The translations under genes and the position numbers were made by a program. The notes beneath the pieces were generated by a model. It saw only the letters and a list, made by a program, of their open reading frames with translations. It did no database searches and had not been told where the DNA came from. This document shows, piece after piece, positions 42,016-53,898 of a stretch of DNA of 64,000 nucleotides. Every line of letters begins with the position of its first letter. The stretch's first letter is position 1. This DNA is from Bicyclus anynana (lineage: Eukaryota; Arthropoda; Insecta; Lepidoptera; Nymphalidae). The stretch is from positions 10,133,355 to 10,197,354 of the forward strand of contig NC_069104.1 in NCBI RefSeq assembly GCF_947172395.1, in the 5' to 3' direction.

Positions 42016-42150
42016 TGTTGTAATGCTATGAGTACAATCGCTAATTACGTGAAGTGGCCACGTAATTAGCGATTATAGCACTCGTGCCGTCTATTGTGCA
42101 ATTCGGCTTCGTTCGCAAAACCACTCGAGCTACAATGGCATTACAATATG
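42016..42150. repeat. Palindromic MITE-like repeat with 14-nt hairpin
   Basis: Perfect inner arms ATCGCTAATTACGT at 42038-42051 and 42060-42073, plus outer inverted TTGTAATGC (42019) and GCATTACAA (42139). No coding content. Confidence 0.7.
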
Positions 42151-42221
42151 ACAGTGGCATAAATAACTATTTACTAAAAACTTGTTCATGCCTTAGTAAA
42201 CCTTTGGAATCTATATTAGAA

Positions 42222-42407
42222 AGAGGTAAAATTTGTAAGTTTTTGTGGATGTATGGGTAATTTCTGGATGTACTGAACCGATTTTGGAAATTCTTTTACC
42301 AGTAGAAATCCACGTTATTTGCGTTATTTATCATAGGCTATATTTTATCTCCGTATTGGAAACGAAACAGAAACTACGCGGGTGAAACCGCTAGGCGTTG
42401 GCTAGTA
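42222..42407 (+). mobile_element. Helitron-like element, family C-related
   Basis: GAACCGATTTTGGAAATTCT, CCAGTAGAAATCCACG, TATTTTATCTCCGTATTGG and the terminal ACGCGGGTGAAACCGC hairpin with GTTGGCTAGT. Confidence 0.65.
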
Positions 42408-42429
42408 ATCTGGAAAATACATACAATTG

Positions 42430-42720
42430 TTTTTACGACAAGGCCGGATTAAGAAGGTTCAAAGCCCTCCGAATTTTTTTGAACAGTCTTTACATTTTTG
42501 CTAAAAATTTTAATTTTGGCAAACAGATTAGTTTACAGTTGTTATACTTCTATTAATAAAGAAAATTGCGACAGGGCCGGATTAAGGAGGTCTAAAGACT
42601 TCGAAAGCTTTTTTAAAGTCCTTAATTTTTTTCAGTAAAGTAGTTTATTGGTATATGTCCGTTAAGAACAAATTTTGCAACAGGATCGGATTAAAAAGGG
42701 TCTAAAGGCTTTGGCAAGTT
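42430..42720. repeat. Three degenerate direct repeats starting ACAGGGCCGGATTAAG
   Basis: Blocks at about 42432, 42561 and 42680 each start ACA(A/G)G(G/A)(C/T)CGGATTAA and continue TCTAAAG with T-rich spacers. CAGGGCCGGATTAAG resembles hAT termini, so this may be a stack of element ends. Confidence 0.5.
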
Positions 42721-43084
42721 GGCGATAGATTAGATATAAATTATGGTAGAATAATATAGATGTAAACAGTTTTCACTGCTTTGTTATATGGTAATAGAAT
42801 AACATCGAATAATAACAAGCCTGGTTCGTTATAATAGTAAATAGGTAATATTATTATACCGCGTAATTTCTTCTCGGAAAACGAGCACTTGTACTTTGTT
42901 ACGTACGATAAAAAAACTCTTCCATTAAAAGTTGAAGCAAACAAAAGATATATTTTTTACTGCACTGCCGCAAGTTAATTTTATTCATACGATTGTTTGC
43001 ATAAATACCATGACTTTGTTTATGCCCAGGCCTAAGTTTTGTTTTGCCTCGGTACGGTTAACTACTTTAGTGTTGGAATCACAC

Positions 43085-43215
43085 TTAATGTTATGAAGTT
43101 ACGAAATTTTATGTGTGTATGAGTGTGTATGTTCCTCCTTTACGCTACGGCTACTGAAACGATTTGGCTGAAATTTGGAATGGAAATAGATTAACACATG
43201 GGCTAAATATGGGGT
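43085..43215 (+). mobile_element. Helitron-like family B fragment
   Basis: GTGTGTATGTTCCTCCTTTA, CGGCTACTGAAACGATTTGG, CTGAAATTTGGAATGG, then a deletion to ATTAACACATGGGCTA. No 3' terminus. Confidence 0.65.
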
Positions 43216-43734
43216 AAAGGGGTAAATTGTTTATGCTGTGGTTTCAAATAGAGAGGTTCTGGGTTTAATTTTCAGCACGGATGAATATAATATAGTAGCA
43301 GACGCCCCGCGGGTTCACCCACGTGTTTTTAAAATGGGTTCACTATAACCAGAGATTGCTATATTTTTTAATTTAGGATCTGGTCAGATGGTAGGCAAAC
43401 CTTTGCTGGTTACCCTACCAGCAATGAAGTAGGTAAGTACCTACCTACCGTTAAGCAATTAAGCGTTCCTTTATAATAGTGCGTAAAACCGTCAGGGATA
43501 AAAACGTTTAACATATCTTCCAAGTAAGCTCGCTAATCGTGACTTAACATCAGATGGTTAACTTTAAATTGCCAATAAAAAACGCGTATTTTTATACCAA
43601 TAAACGGACAGAAGACCCCATAGAGTCAGCTAAATAAATGTAAAATAAAATAACATTGTACAGTATTTCATTCAATTCGAACCTTTTACTCCTGAATTGC
43701 AACATCAAAAATAAATGAGTTATTCTACACCTCA

Positions 43735-43870
43735 TAAATATGGATCGGATAGCCTTTACCGGTATATTACAGGGCATTACGATGGCTCCCATTGAGCAGG
43801 TATATCGGATTAAAAGCTACAATTTATTACTCCCCGACAACAGTGCGGTAAAAATCGTTTTTCGCTTCGT
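43735..43870 (+). repeat. Dispersed repeat, family K
   Basis: CATTACGATGGCTCCCATTG, GGTATATCGGATTAAA and CAATTTATTACTCCCCGACA. Related copies are at 46010-46130 and, inverted, at about 34850-34945. Class unknown. Confidence 0.5.
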
Positions 43871-44811
43871 TAAGTTACTGGAGGTGGGCCACGGGATTAC
43901 CGCCCGGTTCAATTAAGATTATAAGAAAATGTGACTTTAATACCCACGTTAAAAGTTAAAATTGACATTAAGCACACAGGCTAAAAGCAAATAGCATTAT
44001 TATAATGAAAATTTGTTTATCTATGTCAATAACTGTCAATCAGAAGCCCAAAGAAAAAGTTTTATATAATGTAGGTAAACGCAAAGACTTGCTCATAATG
44101 GGCATTTAGTTACAAGTTAAAGTATATATTTGAAAATTAAGACGCCGTAAGTGTTGTATTTTACGGAAAGAAAATAGTGATAGAAAAAAATTAACCAACA
44201 GCGGCACATTTTATTGGAATGACAGAGGACAAATAGGACTGGAACAACTCCGCCGCCATTGCTCGACATTTTGTCTATTTCTCTTTACGAAATATGATGT
44301 TGGTCGCATGCTAGACTGAAATGCAATCAATGATTGAGTTTTATTGGCTCTCACCGCCCATAATATTAAAAGTTGAACTACTAGCCTATTATTCCACTCA
44401 CAGTAAATAAAACCAGAGTGCAGTGTTAGGCATTTCTAGTTAAACATTATGCATGCTAAGTATATGTTACCCCCGAATATAAAAGTAAGTAAGCTTTATG
44501 TTCTGTGTGTTAGCCGCTCGTCGCTAACGCTTGGTGATAGAGCGAACTTTCTTGAGCGATGAAACTCGTGGCCTGGTTACAGTTATTTGAAATTACCTCC
44601 GGTTAACATTTTTATGAGATATCTGGAGCTGAAATGCTTCATCCTGGTCATTATGAGATAAAATAAAAAAATAGACTGGGTGAAAAATCTGGAATAGCAC
44701 ATAAGCAAAATTTTATAGTGTTTCCTAAGAAAAGGTGAACGGATGAAACAGTGCCGAGAGCCACACCTATCATCACAAATAATGGACCTTTGAACTACCA
44801 CAGAATACATT
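43871..44811. other. Intergenic DNA, nothing recognised
   Basis: AT-rich sequence with only short non-convincing frames. No repeat shared with the rest of the window was noticed. Confidence 0.4.
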
Positions 44812-45073
44812 ATGTGTGGGTGTGGGTTCGAATCCGGTTCTGGGCATGCACTTGCAACTTTTCAGTTGTGTGCTTTTTAAATTAAATATCACGTGTCCCA
44901 ATCGGTGAAGGTAAACATCGTGAGGAAACCTGCATACCAGAGAATTTTCTTCATTCTCTGCGTGTGTAAAGTCTGCCAATCCGCATTGGGCCAGCGTGGT
45001 AGACTATTGGCCTAACCCCTCTCATTATGAGAGGAGACTCAAGCTCAGCAGTAGGCCGAATATGGGTTGATAA
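44812..45073 (+). mobile_element. SINE family H, head truncated
   Basis: Begins within the box B region (GGTGTGGGTTCGAATCC) and runs to GAATATGGGTTGATAAC; the tail is short. Confidence 0.8.
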
Positions 45074-45460
45074 CTCAGACTAATTAGATAAAGACATTAT
45101 TTTTCTGTCAAAGTATATGATCAACGATCTTATGCGATTATATACACTGTCTCTACAGAATCGATGTTTCTTAGTTTAATCGTGTCCGTCGGTTAAAAAC
45201 CTCCATTTTTTACAAAAAAAATACATTTTTGTGTAGTTATATGGTGTAAAAAACGAACCATAACTGGTAGTTTAGTATAAGATATATATGAAATCTAAGC
45301 TCGTTTTCCTTAGAAAATGGCAGAAAATTTTGTTCGTGAATTTGGGTGCGATACTAGTCCTTATGTATTTAGTCTGAGGTTGATAACGAAAGATCATCGG
45401 TCTACTAAAAATATTAGTATACCTAGATATATAAATCATACTATATATAAATATATAATA

Positions 45461-45887
45461 AGTCTTCGAACAGTGCCTGCCAGTGATGACCTATGGTTCC
45501 GAGACTTGGTCGCTAACTATGGGCCTCATAAGAAGGCTCAGAGTCACACAGCGGGCGATGGAACGAGCTATTTTAGGAGTATCTCTGCGTGATCGAATCA
45601 GAAATGAGGAGATCCGTTGAAGAATCAAAGTCACCGACATAGCTCAACGAGTTGCGAAGCTGAAGTGGCAATGGGCGGGGCACATAGTTCGAAGACCCGA
45701 TGGACGTTGGGTTTCCAAAGTGCTGGAATTGCGACCCCGCACTAGTGAGCGCAGGTGGACTGACGACATCAAGCGAGTCGCAGGGATTTGCTGGATGCAG
45801 GTGGCTCAGTATCGTGATGTTTGGAAGTGCCTACAAAAGGCCTATGTCCAGCGGTGGACGTCCATCGGCTGATATGATGATAAATAT
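45461..45887 (+). mobile_element. RTE LINE 3' fragment
   Basis: Plus-strand copy from AGTCTTCGAACAGTG through the C-terminal region to GCTGATATGATGATAAA. It has small deletions, including the GTTGGCCGACCCCCCACC block. ATAAATATA on both sides may be a target duplication. Confidence 0.85.
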
Positions 45888-46389
45888 ACTTGTAGGTGAA
45901 CTGTAATTTTGCAATATGAATTCTCGTGTGGTATTTTTAAGAAGTTTTAATATTCGATTTTACATGGTTGCGATACACGTAAATGAATGCATTACACCAT
46001 AACTCGCGCCGTGATAGCCTATAACAGTACATTATATGAGATTACGATGCATCCCATTGAAAGCGTATATCAGATTAAAGGTGCAATTTATTGCTCACCG
46101 GGAAACAATGTTCTGTAAAAACCGCATTGGTGGAAATGTGCTTTTTATTGAGATAAACTATGATAGCACGAATCCGTGGCAGTGGTGGATTTACCAGTAG
46201 GCTAAGTGGGCTGGGGCGGCAGATTTTAGGGGGCGGCACATTTGACCCAAAAAACTTTTCTTCTACAGAAATGAAGAAAATGTAACGATAATTTTAATAT
46301 TTTAGTCTTGTATATCCTGTAGGCCCTGTAGAGCCCTACAACAATATTAAAACTTCCAATTTTTATTGATACAATTTAAAGTAATTTGA

Positions 46390-47040
46390 TATGTATCGAA
46401 AAAAGTAATCCTGTCATATTAGGGTCAATAGACTTGCATGTTCCTGACAAGTATATAAGTTGCCGACGTCGCCAGTTATTTGCGGTGCCGTGTGGCAGAA
46501 CTAAAGTAAGCCAGCATGCGCCGCTGGCTCAAGCGCTGCGCCTGCTCAATGAACTCACTAGTAAAAATTTACAGATTGACATTTTTTACAATCCTGTCTA
46601 TCAGATTGTAAATAAAATTAAATTGTTATTAGAATAGTTTTTATGTATATGTCATTTTTAATTTTGTTATTTGAATAGTTAATTTTGATTGTTATTATTA
46701 TTATTATTATTTTTTTTTTTTTGTTTTGTGTATTTTAATTGTTGACTATTATTATTAATTTATTTGAATTGTTTAATTTTAATGTATTTGAATTGGTTAA
46801 TATTAATTTATTCTTAATTTTTAATTTGATTGAATTTGAATTTATTATTTTTAATTTTTAATTTGTTTGATTTTGAATTTATTATTTTTAATTTATTTTG
46901 TTTGCTTAATATTCATTTTGTAATTTAAGATTTATTGTCGTAATTATTATTCCTGATTGCTCGAGAAACGAATTGGGAAACTGTAATGTTTCTCTGGGCA
47001 CATGTCATGTATATAAATAAATAAATAAATAAATAATGAA
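46390..47040 (+). mobile_element. LINE 3' end: last residues of ORF2, AT-rich 3' UTR and tail
   Basis: The short frame 46386-46637 ends with CGRTKVSQHAPLAQALRLLN and a terminal hydrophobic stretch, resembling the last residues of CR1/Jockey-type LINE ORF2. It is followed by an AT-rich region with repeated TTTTTAATTT and TTGAATTTATT words, then TTTCTCTGGGCACATGTCAT and an (AAAT)n tail at 47012-47036. Confidence 0.5.
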
Positions 47041-47249
47041 TTTCAGAGTTCAGTAGGGGCTGTAAAAAATTAATAGCCTACTGCAATTACACAATCAGGA
47101 AGAAAAAAAAAGCTTGGATGTTCGTCTGTATCAGTACGGTGTCCAGTGTCCACGGCTTATGCATACTACCAGAGCAGACCTAATGCAATTTAGAGATTTT
47201 AAAAATTGACCCAAGCAGGGAATCGAATCCAGGACCTGTCTTTTTTGCA

Positions 47250-47524
47250 TTCTTTACAAGTTAGCCCTTGACTACAAACTCAGTCTAAGATGGCAGCGGG
47301 ATAACTTGTTAGGAGAAGGATGAAAATCCACACCTCCTTCGGTTTCTACATGACATCGTACCGGAACGCTAAATCGCTTGGCGGTACGTCTTTGATGGTA
47401 GGGTGGTAACTAGCCACGTCCGAAGCTTCCCAGCAGTCCAATTAAGAAAACCTCAATTAGCCCAGCCGGGGATCGAACCCAGAACCTCCGTCTTGTAAAT
47501 CCACTGGGCATACCATTGCGCCAC
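47250..47524 (-). mobile_element. SINE family G
   Basis: Minus-strand copy with head (GTGGCGCAATGG near 47520, GGTTCGATCCCC) and tail at 47250. Small internal deletion near the ACCTGATGG block. A piece of another tRNA-like sequence (GGGAATCGAATCC) lies just upstream at 47215-47230. Confidence 0.85.
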
Positions 47525-47894
47525 AAAACACAGCATTATCATCTACAAACACATAATAATTAGCTTATCCAATGTGGATTTGGAAAACTTTGGAGGCGTT
47601 GGAAAAGTTAAAGCCCTTTAAAATTTTTAAAAATTAACAATACTCTTTTTAAAATGAGTAAAAAATTCAAAAAGACAATTACAAATTACTGAGAGATTAA
47701 TTTATAGTTCTTACACTTTTTGAGTTCAAAGAAGTCTTAGAATGGACCGTATGCACTTGAACGTAAGATAAATGACCGTGAATTAATGGATCGTTCGTTT
47801 CATTAAACTAATGGTGTCTACAGAAGGACTGTATAAAACTGCAGTACTTAAAAATGATAATTAACAATTTTTTTTTATAAATTTAAATTCGTAA

Positions 47895-48300
47895 CGATGT
47901 CTATATGATGTCATGCACATCTACGTTTTAGCGCTGCAGGCACGTGGATTTATTGGTTTTTTTTTTATTCTTTACAAGTTAGCCCTTGACTGATGGTAAG
48001 TGATGATGCAGTCTAAGATGGAAGCGGGCTAACTTGTTAGGAGGAGGATGAAAATCCACACCCCTTTCGGTTTCTACACGGCATCGTACCGGAACGCTAA
48101 ATCGCTTGGCGGTACGTCTTTGCCGGTAGGGTGGTAACTAGCCACGGCCGAAGCCTCCCACCAGCCAGACCTGGACAAATTAAGAAAATCTCAATCTGCC
48201 CAGCCGGGGATTGAACCCAGGACCTCCGTTTTGTAAATCCACCGCGCATACCACTGCACCACGGAGGCCGTCAAGGATGGTAAGTGGCTAGCATAGTTAT
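47895..48300. mobile_element. Family F palindrome split by a SINE
   Basis: 47895-47956 (ATGATGTCATGCACATC, TTAGCGCTGCAGGCACGTGG) and 48273-48300 (GATGGTAAGTGGCTAGCATA) are two parts of a family F repeat as seen at 25215-25395 and 31795-31905. A family G SINE sits between them. Confidence 0.6.
47957..48272 (-). mobile_element. SINE family G, full length
   Basis: Minus-strand complete copy from the head (GGCCTCCGTGGTGCAGTGG at 48250-48269) to the T-run (A-tail) at 47957-47966. Inserted in a family F repeat. Confidence 0.88.
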
Positions 48301-48322
48301 ATTGACTACATCGTTAATATTA

Positions 48323-48503
48323 GAGTCTCAATAGCTCAACGGTAAGAGCGATCGGACTCATCACCGAGGGGAGGTGGTTCGATCCCCGCCCCGTTGGTCT
48401 AGTGTCGTACCCACATCTAATACAATCTTTCCCGACTAGTTGGAGGAGTATGGAAATATTGGTCATATTTAAAAAAAGATATAGCAAATGTTCTTTAAAA
48501 AAA
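48323..48503 (+). mobile_element. SINE family I, tRNA-like head well preserved
   Basis: Head AATAGCTCAACGGTAAGAGC with box B GGTTCGATCCCCGCC, then TAATACAATCTTTCCCGACT and GGTCATATTTAAAA. The D-arm and T-arm words resemble tRNA, but the 3' part is SINE body. Confidence 0.65.
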
Positions 48504-48588
48504 TAATATCAGACGAGATGACACATACAGACTAACTTGTCGTTAATATAACATTGACAGAGGTGTTTTTAGAATTATCATAGTAGGT

Positions 48589-48755
48589 ACTAGCTGACGC
48601 CCGCGATTTCGTCCGCGTGGAATTCAGTTTTTCACGAATACAGCAGGAACCATGGATTTTCCGGGATGAAAAGTATCCTATATGTTAATCCAGAGTAAAA
48701 TCTATTTCCATTCCAAAATTCAGCCAAATCGCTTCTGTAGCCGCAGCGTAATGGA
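48589..48755 (-). mobile_element. Helitron-like element, family B, truncated
   Basis: Minus-strand 3' end (GCGGACGAAATCGCGGGCG hairpin, CTAGT at 48589) and half of the body; the 5' end is lost near 48755. Confidence 0.75.
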
Positions 48756-48787
48756 GATTGCAGTGTTATTTGATGATTTTACTTCGT

Positions 48788-49095
48788 CGTCATCAACCCA
48801 TATTCGGCTCACTGCTGAGCTCGAGTCTCCTCTCAGAATGAGAGGGGTAAGGCCAATAGTCCACCACGCTGGCCCAATGCGGATTGACAGACTTCACACA
48901 CGCAGAGAATTAAGATAATTCTCTGGTATGCAGGTTTCCTCACGATGTTTTCCTTCACCGATTGAGACACGTGATATTTAATTTCTTAAAATGCACACAA
49001 CTGAAAAGTTGGAGGTGCATGCCCCGAACCAGATTCGAACCCACACCCTCCGGAATCGGAGGCAGAGGTCATATCCACTGGGCTATCACTGCTCT
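48788..49095 (-). mobile_element. SINE family H, full length
   Basis: Minus-strand copy with head near 49090 (GTGATAGCCCAGTGG), box B GGTTCGAATCTGG and the tail side at 48788. Confidence 0.85.
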
Positions 49096-50231
49096 TTAAA
49101 AAAAAATACGTAACATTAAATAAACATAAAATAAACTATAAATGAAATAACATAAGCAATAAGTCAATATTTTTAGCTAGAAGGATGAACCTGATGCTTT
49201 ATTTAGAAAGATATAAGATAGTATGATGTAAGTAAATAGGTTCTATCAGTGTATGTGTTAAGATCCACTATCGTGGACAACCATTTTCATAGACCCCTAG
49301 GGGTTGATATAGACCACTTTGGGAATCACTGTTCTAAGCGGATGATAAACCGTGCGTTTTACATTACGTCACCTGTGAGTAATGAGATAGATTACGATAT
49401 TGAAATTGGTGAAATAAGAGACACTTTACGAGTCAATGTGTTATAAGAAAAATAACAATATTCAAACCTAGTCATCATCCCCATTTACTTGACTGCTATC
49501 AAAACTAATTTATAATCTAAGCTGATGTTCATTTTCATTGATTGAGAGTTAAAACTGTTTAACTTGTGCTAATTAAACGTCAATATGTACGAACGGGAGG
49601 TTCGAGACGAATCTTGGAACATCTTCAAGTGCATTTGATTGCCAATGTATGTAGATTGAACACGCTGTTTGCCTTCCGAGCATACCTTTCCTAACGACCC
49701 GACTGTTGTATTAGTGAAGTCATTTACATTTAGATGTAGTACAACAAACTAAGATAAATAAAATCAAGTATTAACCGTTACACTTCAGATTTTCTTCGAA
49801 TTCGACGGGTATGATGATATAATGGTTCTTTCAGGAACGGCTTTAATGAATACTCTTTAATTTTACTTACTTTAATTAATAATCACTGGCTTGGCACCGC
49901 CTTCAAAGTGATCAGAAGCTAGCATATACGACGTTATTTTTCGCTTTTAGTTTTTTTTTGTGATTTTGAAGTTCTCTCTCTTGTTTTGTTTTGAGTGATA
50001 CTTACATGAATTTAGCTTTTTATTTTTTTATTTTTGTTACAAAACTATTAAAAAACTGTTGAAACACAAAATATTAAGATATTAAATCTATTGGTTGCTT
50101 AAGTTTTGCCAATATATTTTAAGCAAAAAGTAAAGAATCAATAAATATTTTTTTAATTAAAAAGAAAACTCATTGATTTCGAAAATGTCGAAGATTCAGA
50201 AGCAACTGTACGTACTGTACCTGTACCCATA
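49096..50231. other. Intergenic DNA with a family D fragment
   Basis: No gene seen. 49870-49985 is a reverse family D piece (CACTGGCTTGGCACCGCCTT, GTTATTTTTCGCTTTTAG). Confidence 0.5.
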
Positions 50232-50375
50232 GTCTGGCAAGTTCGTTGATGCGTGGGCGACGGGGGGAAAGACTGCGCGAATGTGAAATCGTGCGTGCGG
50301 TAAAGCGAGATCGTGGGTTTTTCATTTATCGCTACACGCCCCCCGGCCCGCGCGGACCATCGGGAGTGTTACGAA
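50232..50375. mobile_element. GC-rich TIR element, family E
   Basis: GGCAAGTTCGTTGATGCGTG at the left, GTGAAATCGTGCGTGCGG and CACGCCCCCCGGCCCGCGCG inside, ATCGGGAGTGTTACGAACG at the right. Confidence 0.7.
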
Positions 50376-50689
50376 CGCTTTAGTTAGAAGAAGTTGCTTA
50401 GGTATCAGTGACAACTTGTGACAAATATCAAACAACTTCGCTCTCGGAAAGACAAACCATTTTTCCATGACTCGCCGAACACTCATATTATTAGAAAAAG
50501 AAGGCCAAGCACGAGTCGGTTGCTCAGGGTTCCGTACCATTATATCTTTATTATATTATTTGTTTAGTAACAATAGAAATACTGATGTAGTGTAATCTTA
50601 CGCAGTTCAAAAACTGTAGCTTTGTTAAATTGAGTAAAAACAACATTATTTTTAATTTATATATTTTGTGTGTTACAGATCGATCATCG

Positions 50690-51970
50690 AGAGATTCACA
50701 AAGAGAAAACTGGCTGAACTCAAATCACTGATAGTTTTAAAGAGTAAATTTTTCCAGTGAATTTTGCGATAAATTAGTCTTGCCAATTACTCCCAAATTA
50801 ACTAATTTAATTACTTCCAATTGTCCATGTTCTCTTAATATACTTTATTATATAATAATGTCATGTGTGGCATTACTTAAAAATAAAGACCTTTCTTTCT
50901 TTCTCTTTGTAAAAATATAACATAAATAATACAGAAATTGCATATATGCAAATCATTATGTACATTCCTTTTTATGTAAAGTAAAAAGGCAAAAATATTA
51001 TGATAGGCTACAAGTATCTTACCTTTTATAAGAAAATTCGTCAGTTGAGTCTATAACAATTTTGAGACGGTACCCTAAAAACAAACGAGAAAGTGCTTTG
51101 CCAAAGAAAATATACGAGAAAGCTCACATACTGGAAACAGTAGGTAGGTACAAATATGACATTATATTAACCAGGGCCGTAATGTGAAACTCGCTTTGCA
51201 AAGTCGCTGAACTGAAAACCCTGATAGTTGTGGAGTAAACTTCACCTGCAGGCAAATTCGAACAATGGTTTAAATTTGTTCTGCAAAAAATTAGGCGGTT
51301 TTTTACATGGTCTTCGTGGCACGGGGGTATATTGACACCGCCATCTTTATAACTCTAGGCTGTTATTAAGTTTTTTCTAGTAAGAAACATTGCAATCACG
51401 AATTTTGTTTGTTGAACTGGGATTTGACAGGGTTCAAATCCCAGTTCAAACCTCATTTTCCGTAGTACTAGTAATGGAACCATTTTTTCGTATTACTTCT
51501 TGTGTGAATGTAAAAGATAATCTATTTGAAATACTCTTTGTTATAAAACATTTCAGCAGTTGATTCTGAGATGAAAAACGTGATATATTAATCTTGCAGA
51601 TTAATTACTTCAGTTCTCCGTGGTGATTTTTTCAAACAAATCATCATATTATATTTTGTAAGATTTATACCTATACCTAATTTGTATAAGAAAGATTGCT
51701 TTAAATGTGTGTCATTAAAAATCGTCAGTTAAATCCTGTTGGCACATTCGGATACGGTACCCTAAAAACAAACGTGAAAGTACTTTGCCAACGAAAATAT
51801 ATGAGAACACTCATTCCGGAAACAGTAGGTACAAATATGATACTACATTTACCAGGGGCGTAATGTGAAACTCACTTCGCAAAGTCGCTGAACTGAAAAC
51901 CCTGATAGCTGTGGAGTGCAAACTTCCCCCGAACATTGTCGAACAACGTGATAAATTAATCTTGCAGATT
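50690..51970 (+). repeat. Segmental direct repeats (family L), three copies
   Basis: Similar segments at 51060-51262 and 51755-51965 share ACGGTACCCTAAAAACAAAC, CGTAATGTGAAACTC and CGCTGAACTGAAAACCCTGA. A shorter relative at 50700-50830 has GGCTGAACTC and CACTGATAGTT. The word TTAATCTTGCAGATTAATTA occurs at 51591-51610 and 51957-51976. Unknown class. Confidence 0.65.
51413..51448. repeat. Perfect hairpin, 15-nt arms, 6-nt loop
   Basis: TGAACTGGGATTTGA at 51413-51427 pairs exactly with 51434-51448. It lies between two family L copies. Confidence 0.93.
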
Positions 51971-52542
51971 AATTACTTCCCATTGTCCTTGGCACATGAA
52001 ATCCTATTAATTTAATTAATTTGTATGAGCGTTTTGCTAATGATTCCGATGTGAATTCATTGTAATCCGGCCACGGAGTTCTCGGGTGTTTTATTCGGTG
52101 TATTGATGGATTTAATGGTCGTTGTTTTATTAAATGGTTTTTTGGTATCTGTTTTATTGTTCTTGATGTGATGAAATTGTAAATGCGTATGAAATATATA
52201 TTTCACTGAACGATGGAATTATTTGTCAATTTTAGTAAATATCTAAACGTTTTTGAATATGATAAAATAATTTACTAAATTTCCTCTTTCTAGTAAATGC
52301 TCAATGTAATGCTTTCCCAGCGAGGCATAGTCAATTGTGCCTAAAGATAATGGAACTATTTTTTTCTTTAGGCCATGTGATGTACGAAACCAGTTAAGTC
52401 AAACTTGATGATTAATGACTAACTGACTAACTAAATGATAAACTTGTTAAGACAAGCAACTGTTAAGGTCTGGAATGTTCTTTTAGCGTTATTATTTCAT
52501 CCGTTTGTTACTTTACTCAACTTTTACGTTTAGTTTTTATTA

Positions 52543-52762
52543 ATTTTAAGAAATTAAATATCACGTGTCTCAAACGGTGAAGGAAAACATCGTGAGGAGA
52601 CCTACATACTAGAGAATTTTCATTATTCTCTGCGTGTGTGAAGTCTGTCAATCCGCATTGGGCCAGCGTGGTGGACTATTGGCCTAACCCCTCTCATTCT
52701 GAGAGGAGACTCGAGCTTAGCAGTGAGCCGATTATGGGTTGATAATGATGATGATGGTGATG
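52543..52762 (+). mobile_element. SINE family H, 3' part
   Basis: Starts at TTTTAAGAAATTAAATATCA and runs to GATGATGATGGTGATG. The head is missing. Confidence 0.8.
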
Positions 52763-52966
52763 AGCCTGAGCCTCAGTAGTTCAACGGTAAAAGCGGTCGG
52801 ATCACCCAGGAGTCGTGATTCGATGCTCGCCTCGGTTGGAAGGGAAAAGGAATATTAGTCATATTTAATTAATAATTTCATTAGCAACCCATTTTCGGCT
52901 CACTGCTGAGCTCGAGTCTCCTGTCAGAATGAGAGGGGTTAGGCCAATAGTCCACCACGCTGGTCG
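52763..52966. mobile_element. SINE family I fragment followed by a reverse family H fragment
   Basis: 52763-52872: GTTCAACGGTAAAAGCGG and GATTCGATGCTCGCC (family I head) with GGTCATA-like end. 52876-52966: minus-strand piece of family H tail region (ATTTTCGGCTCACTGCTGAG, CCAATAGTCCACCACGCTGG). Confidence 0.65.
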
Positions 52967-53435
52967 GTTTAGGTACTACACGGAATTTATATTGTTTATA
53001 TTAAATTTGATATGAGTCAACTACCCTATTATAATTTACAATATTTGCTAAGATTTCTTAGAAATAATCATTACTTCTACTTCTTCAATACTGTTAGGCT
53101 TTAGTCTGACTTTGGTTTAGGTACTTAATTAGTCGTCTGTAGGAGAAATAGCTACAAAAAGCGGAGTCTATTTGCAGGCGGGCCTTTAATTAGTCACGTA
53201 CACGAAAATAGACGAAATCACGGGAAAAATAACAAAAACTTTTCTCTAGGTATTAGAGCTCTATTAGCTGTAGGTATTTGTTTGTGTGAGTTGATTCTAC
53301 TATAGGGTGACAATGTTTACCTAATGTTTTTTTAGGGCAAGTTAGAGATTGACCACGAGCAGTTGGCCTATTCACTAAATTGGTCTTTCTTTCTTTTTTA
53401 AAAAAAAAAGAATATTTGCCTTGTATTTTAAACAA

Positions 53436-53628
53436 ACTAACGCCGCGTGGTTTTACCTGCGTGATTCCCGTTCCTGAAGAAATACGGAGAAAAATATAGC
53501 CTACAGTCTTCCTCGATAAATGGGCTATCTAACACTGAAAGAATTTTTCAAATCAGACCTGTAGTTCCTGAGATTAGCGCGTTCAATCAAACAAACAAAC
53601 TCTTCAGCTTTATAATATTAAGTATAGA
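53436..53628 (-). mobile_element. Helitron-like element, family A
   Basis: Minus-strand copy from CTTAATATTATAAAGCTGAA to CGCGGCGTTAG; the CTAG terminus is changed. Confidence 0.75.
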
Positions 53629-53644
53629 CCTGACCAAAATTTCC

Positions 53645-53757
53645 ATTGCCGTCCAACTAGTCGGGAATGACTGTATTAGGAGTGGTGGAGACAAACGGGG
53701 CGGGGATCGAACCACCACCCCTTGGTAAACCTGAGAGCTTTTGTCGTTGAGCTTTTG
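53645..53757 (-). mobile_element. SINE family I fragment
   Basis: Minus strand shows AGCTCAACGACAAAAGCTC (box A region), GGTTCGATCCCCGCCCCG (box B region), CCTAATACAGTCATTCCCGA and GACTAGTTGGA. Confidence 0.65.
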
Positions 53758-53898
53758 AGGTATTTATTAACATAAACATCAAATCAACTGAGAAATGTCT
53801 ACCTAATGATATCAATAAAGGGTTGTCAGTAGGCACCAAATGACATTTATGTTACATAGAATCTCAATTTCGTATGTTAATTAACTTATGTCAAGCTT

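Noticed and set aside
50680..50760. Possible odorant receptor exon remnant after GTGTGTTACAG
   Set aside because: The translated stretch has no receptor motif and the DNA matches family L repeats at 51060 and 51755.
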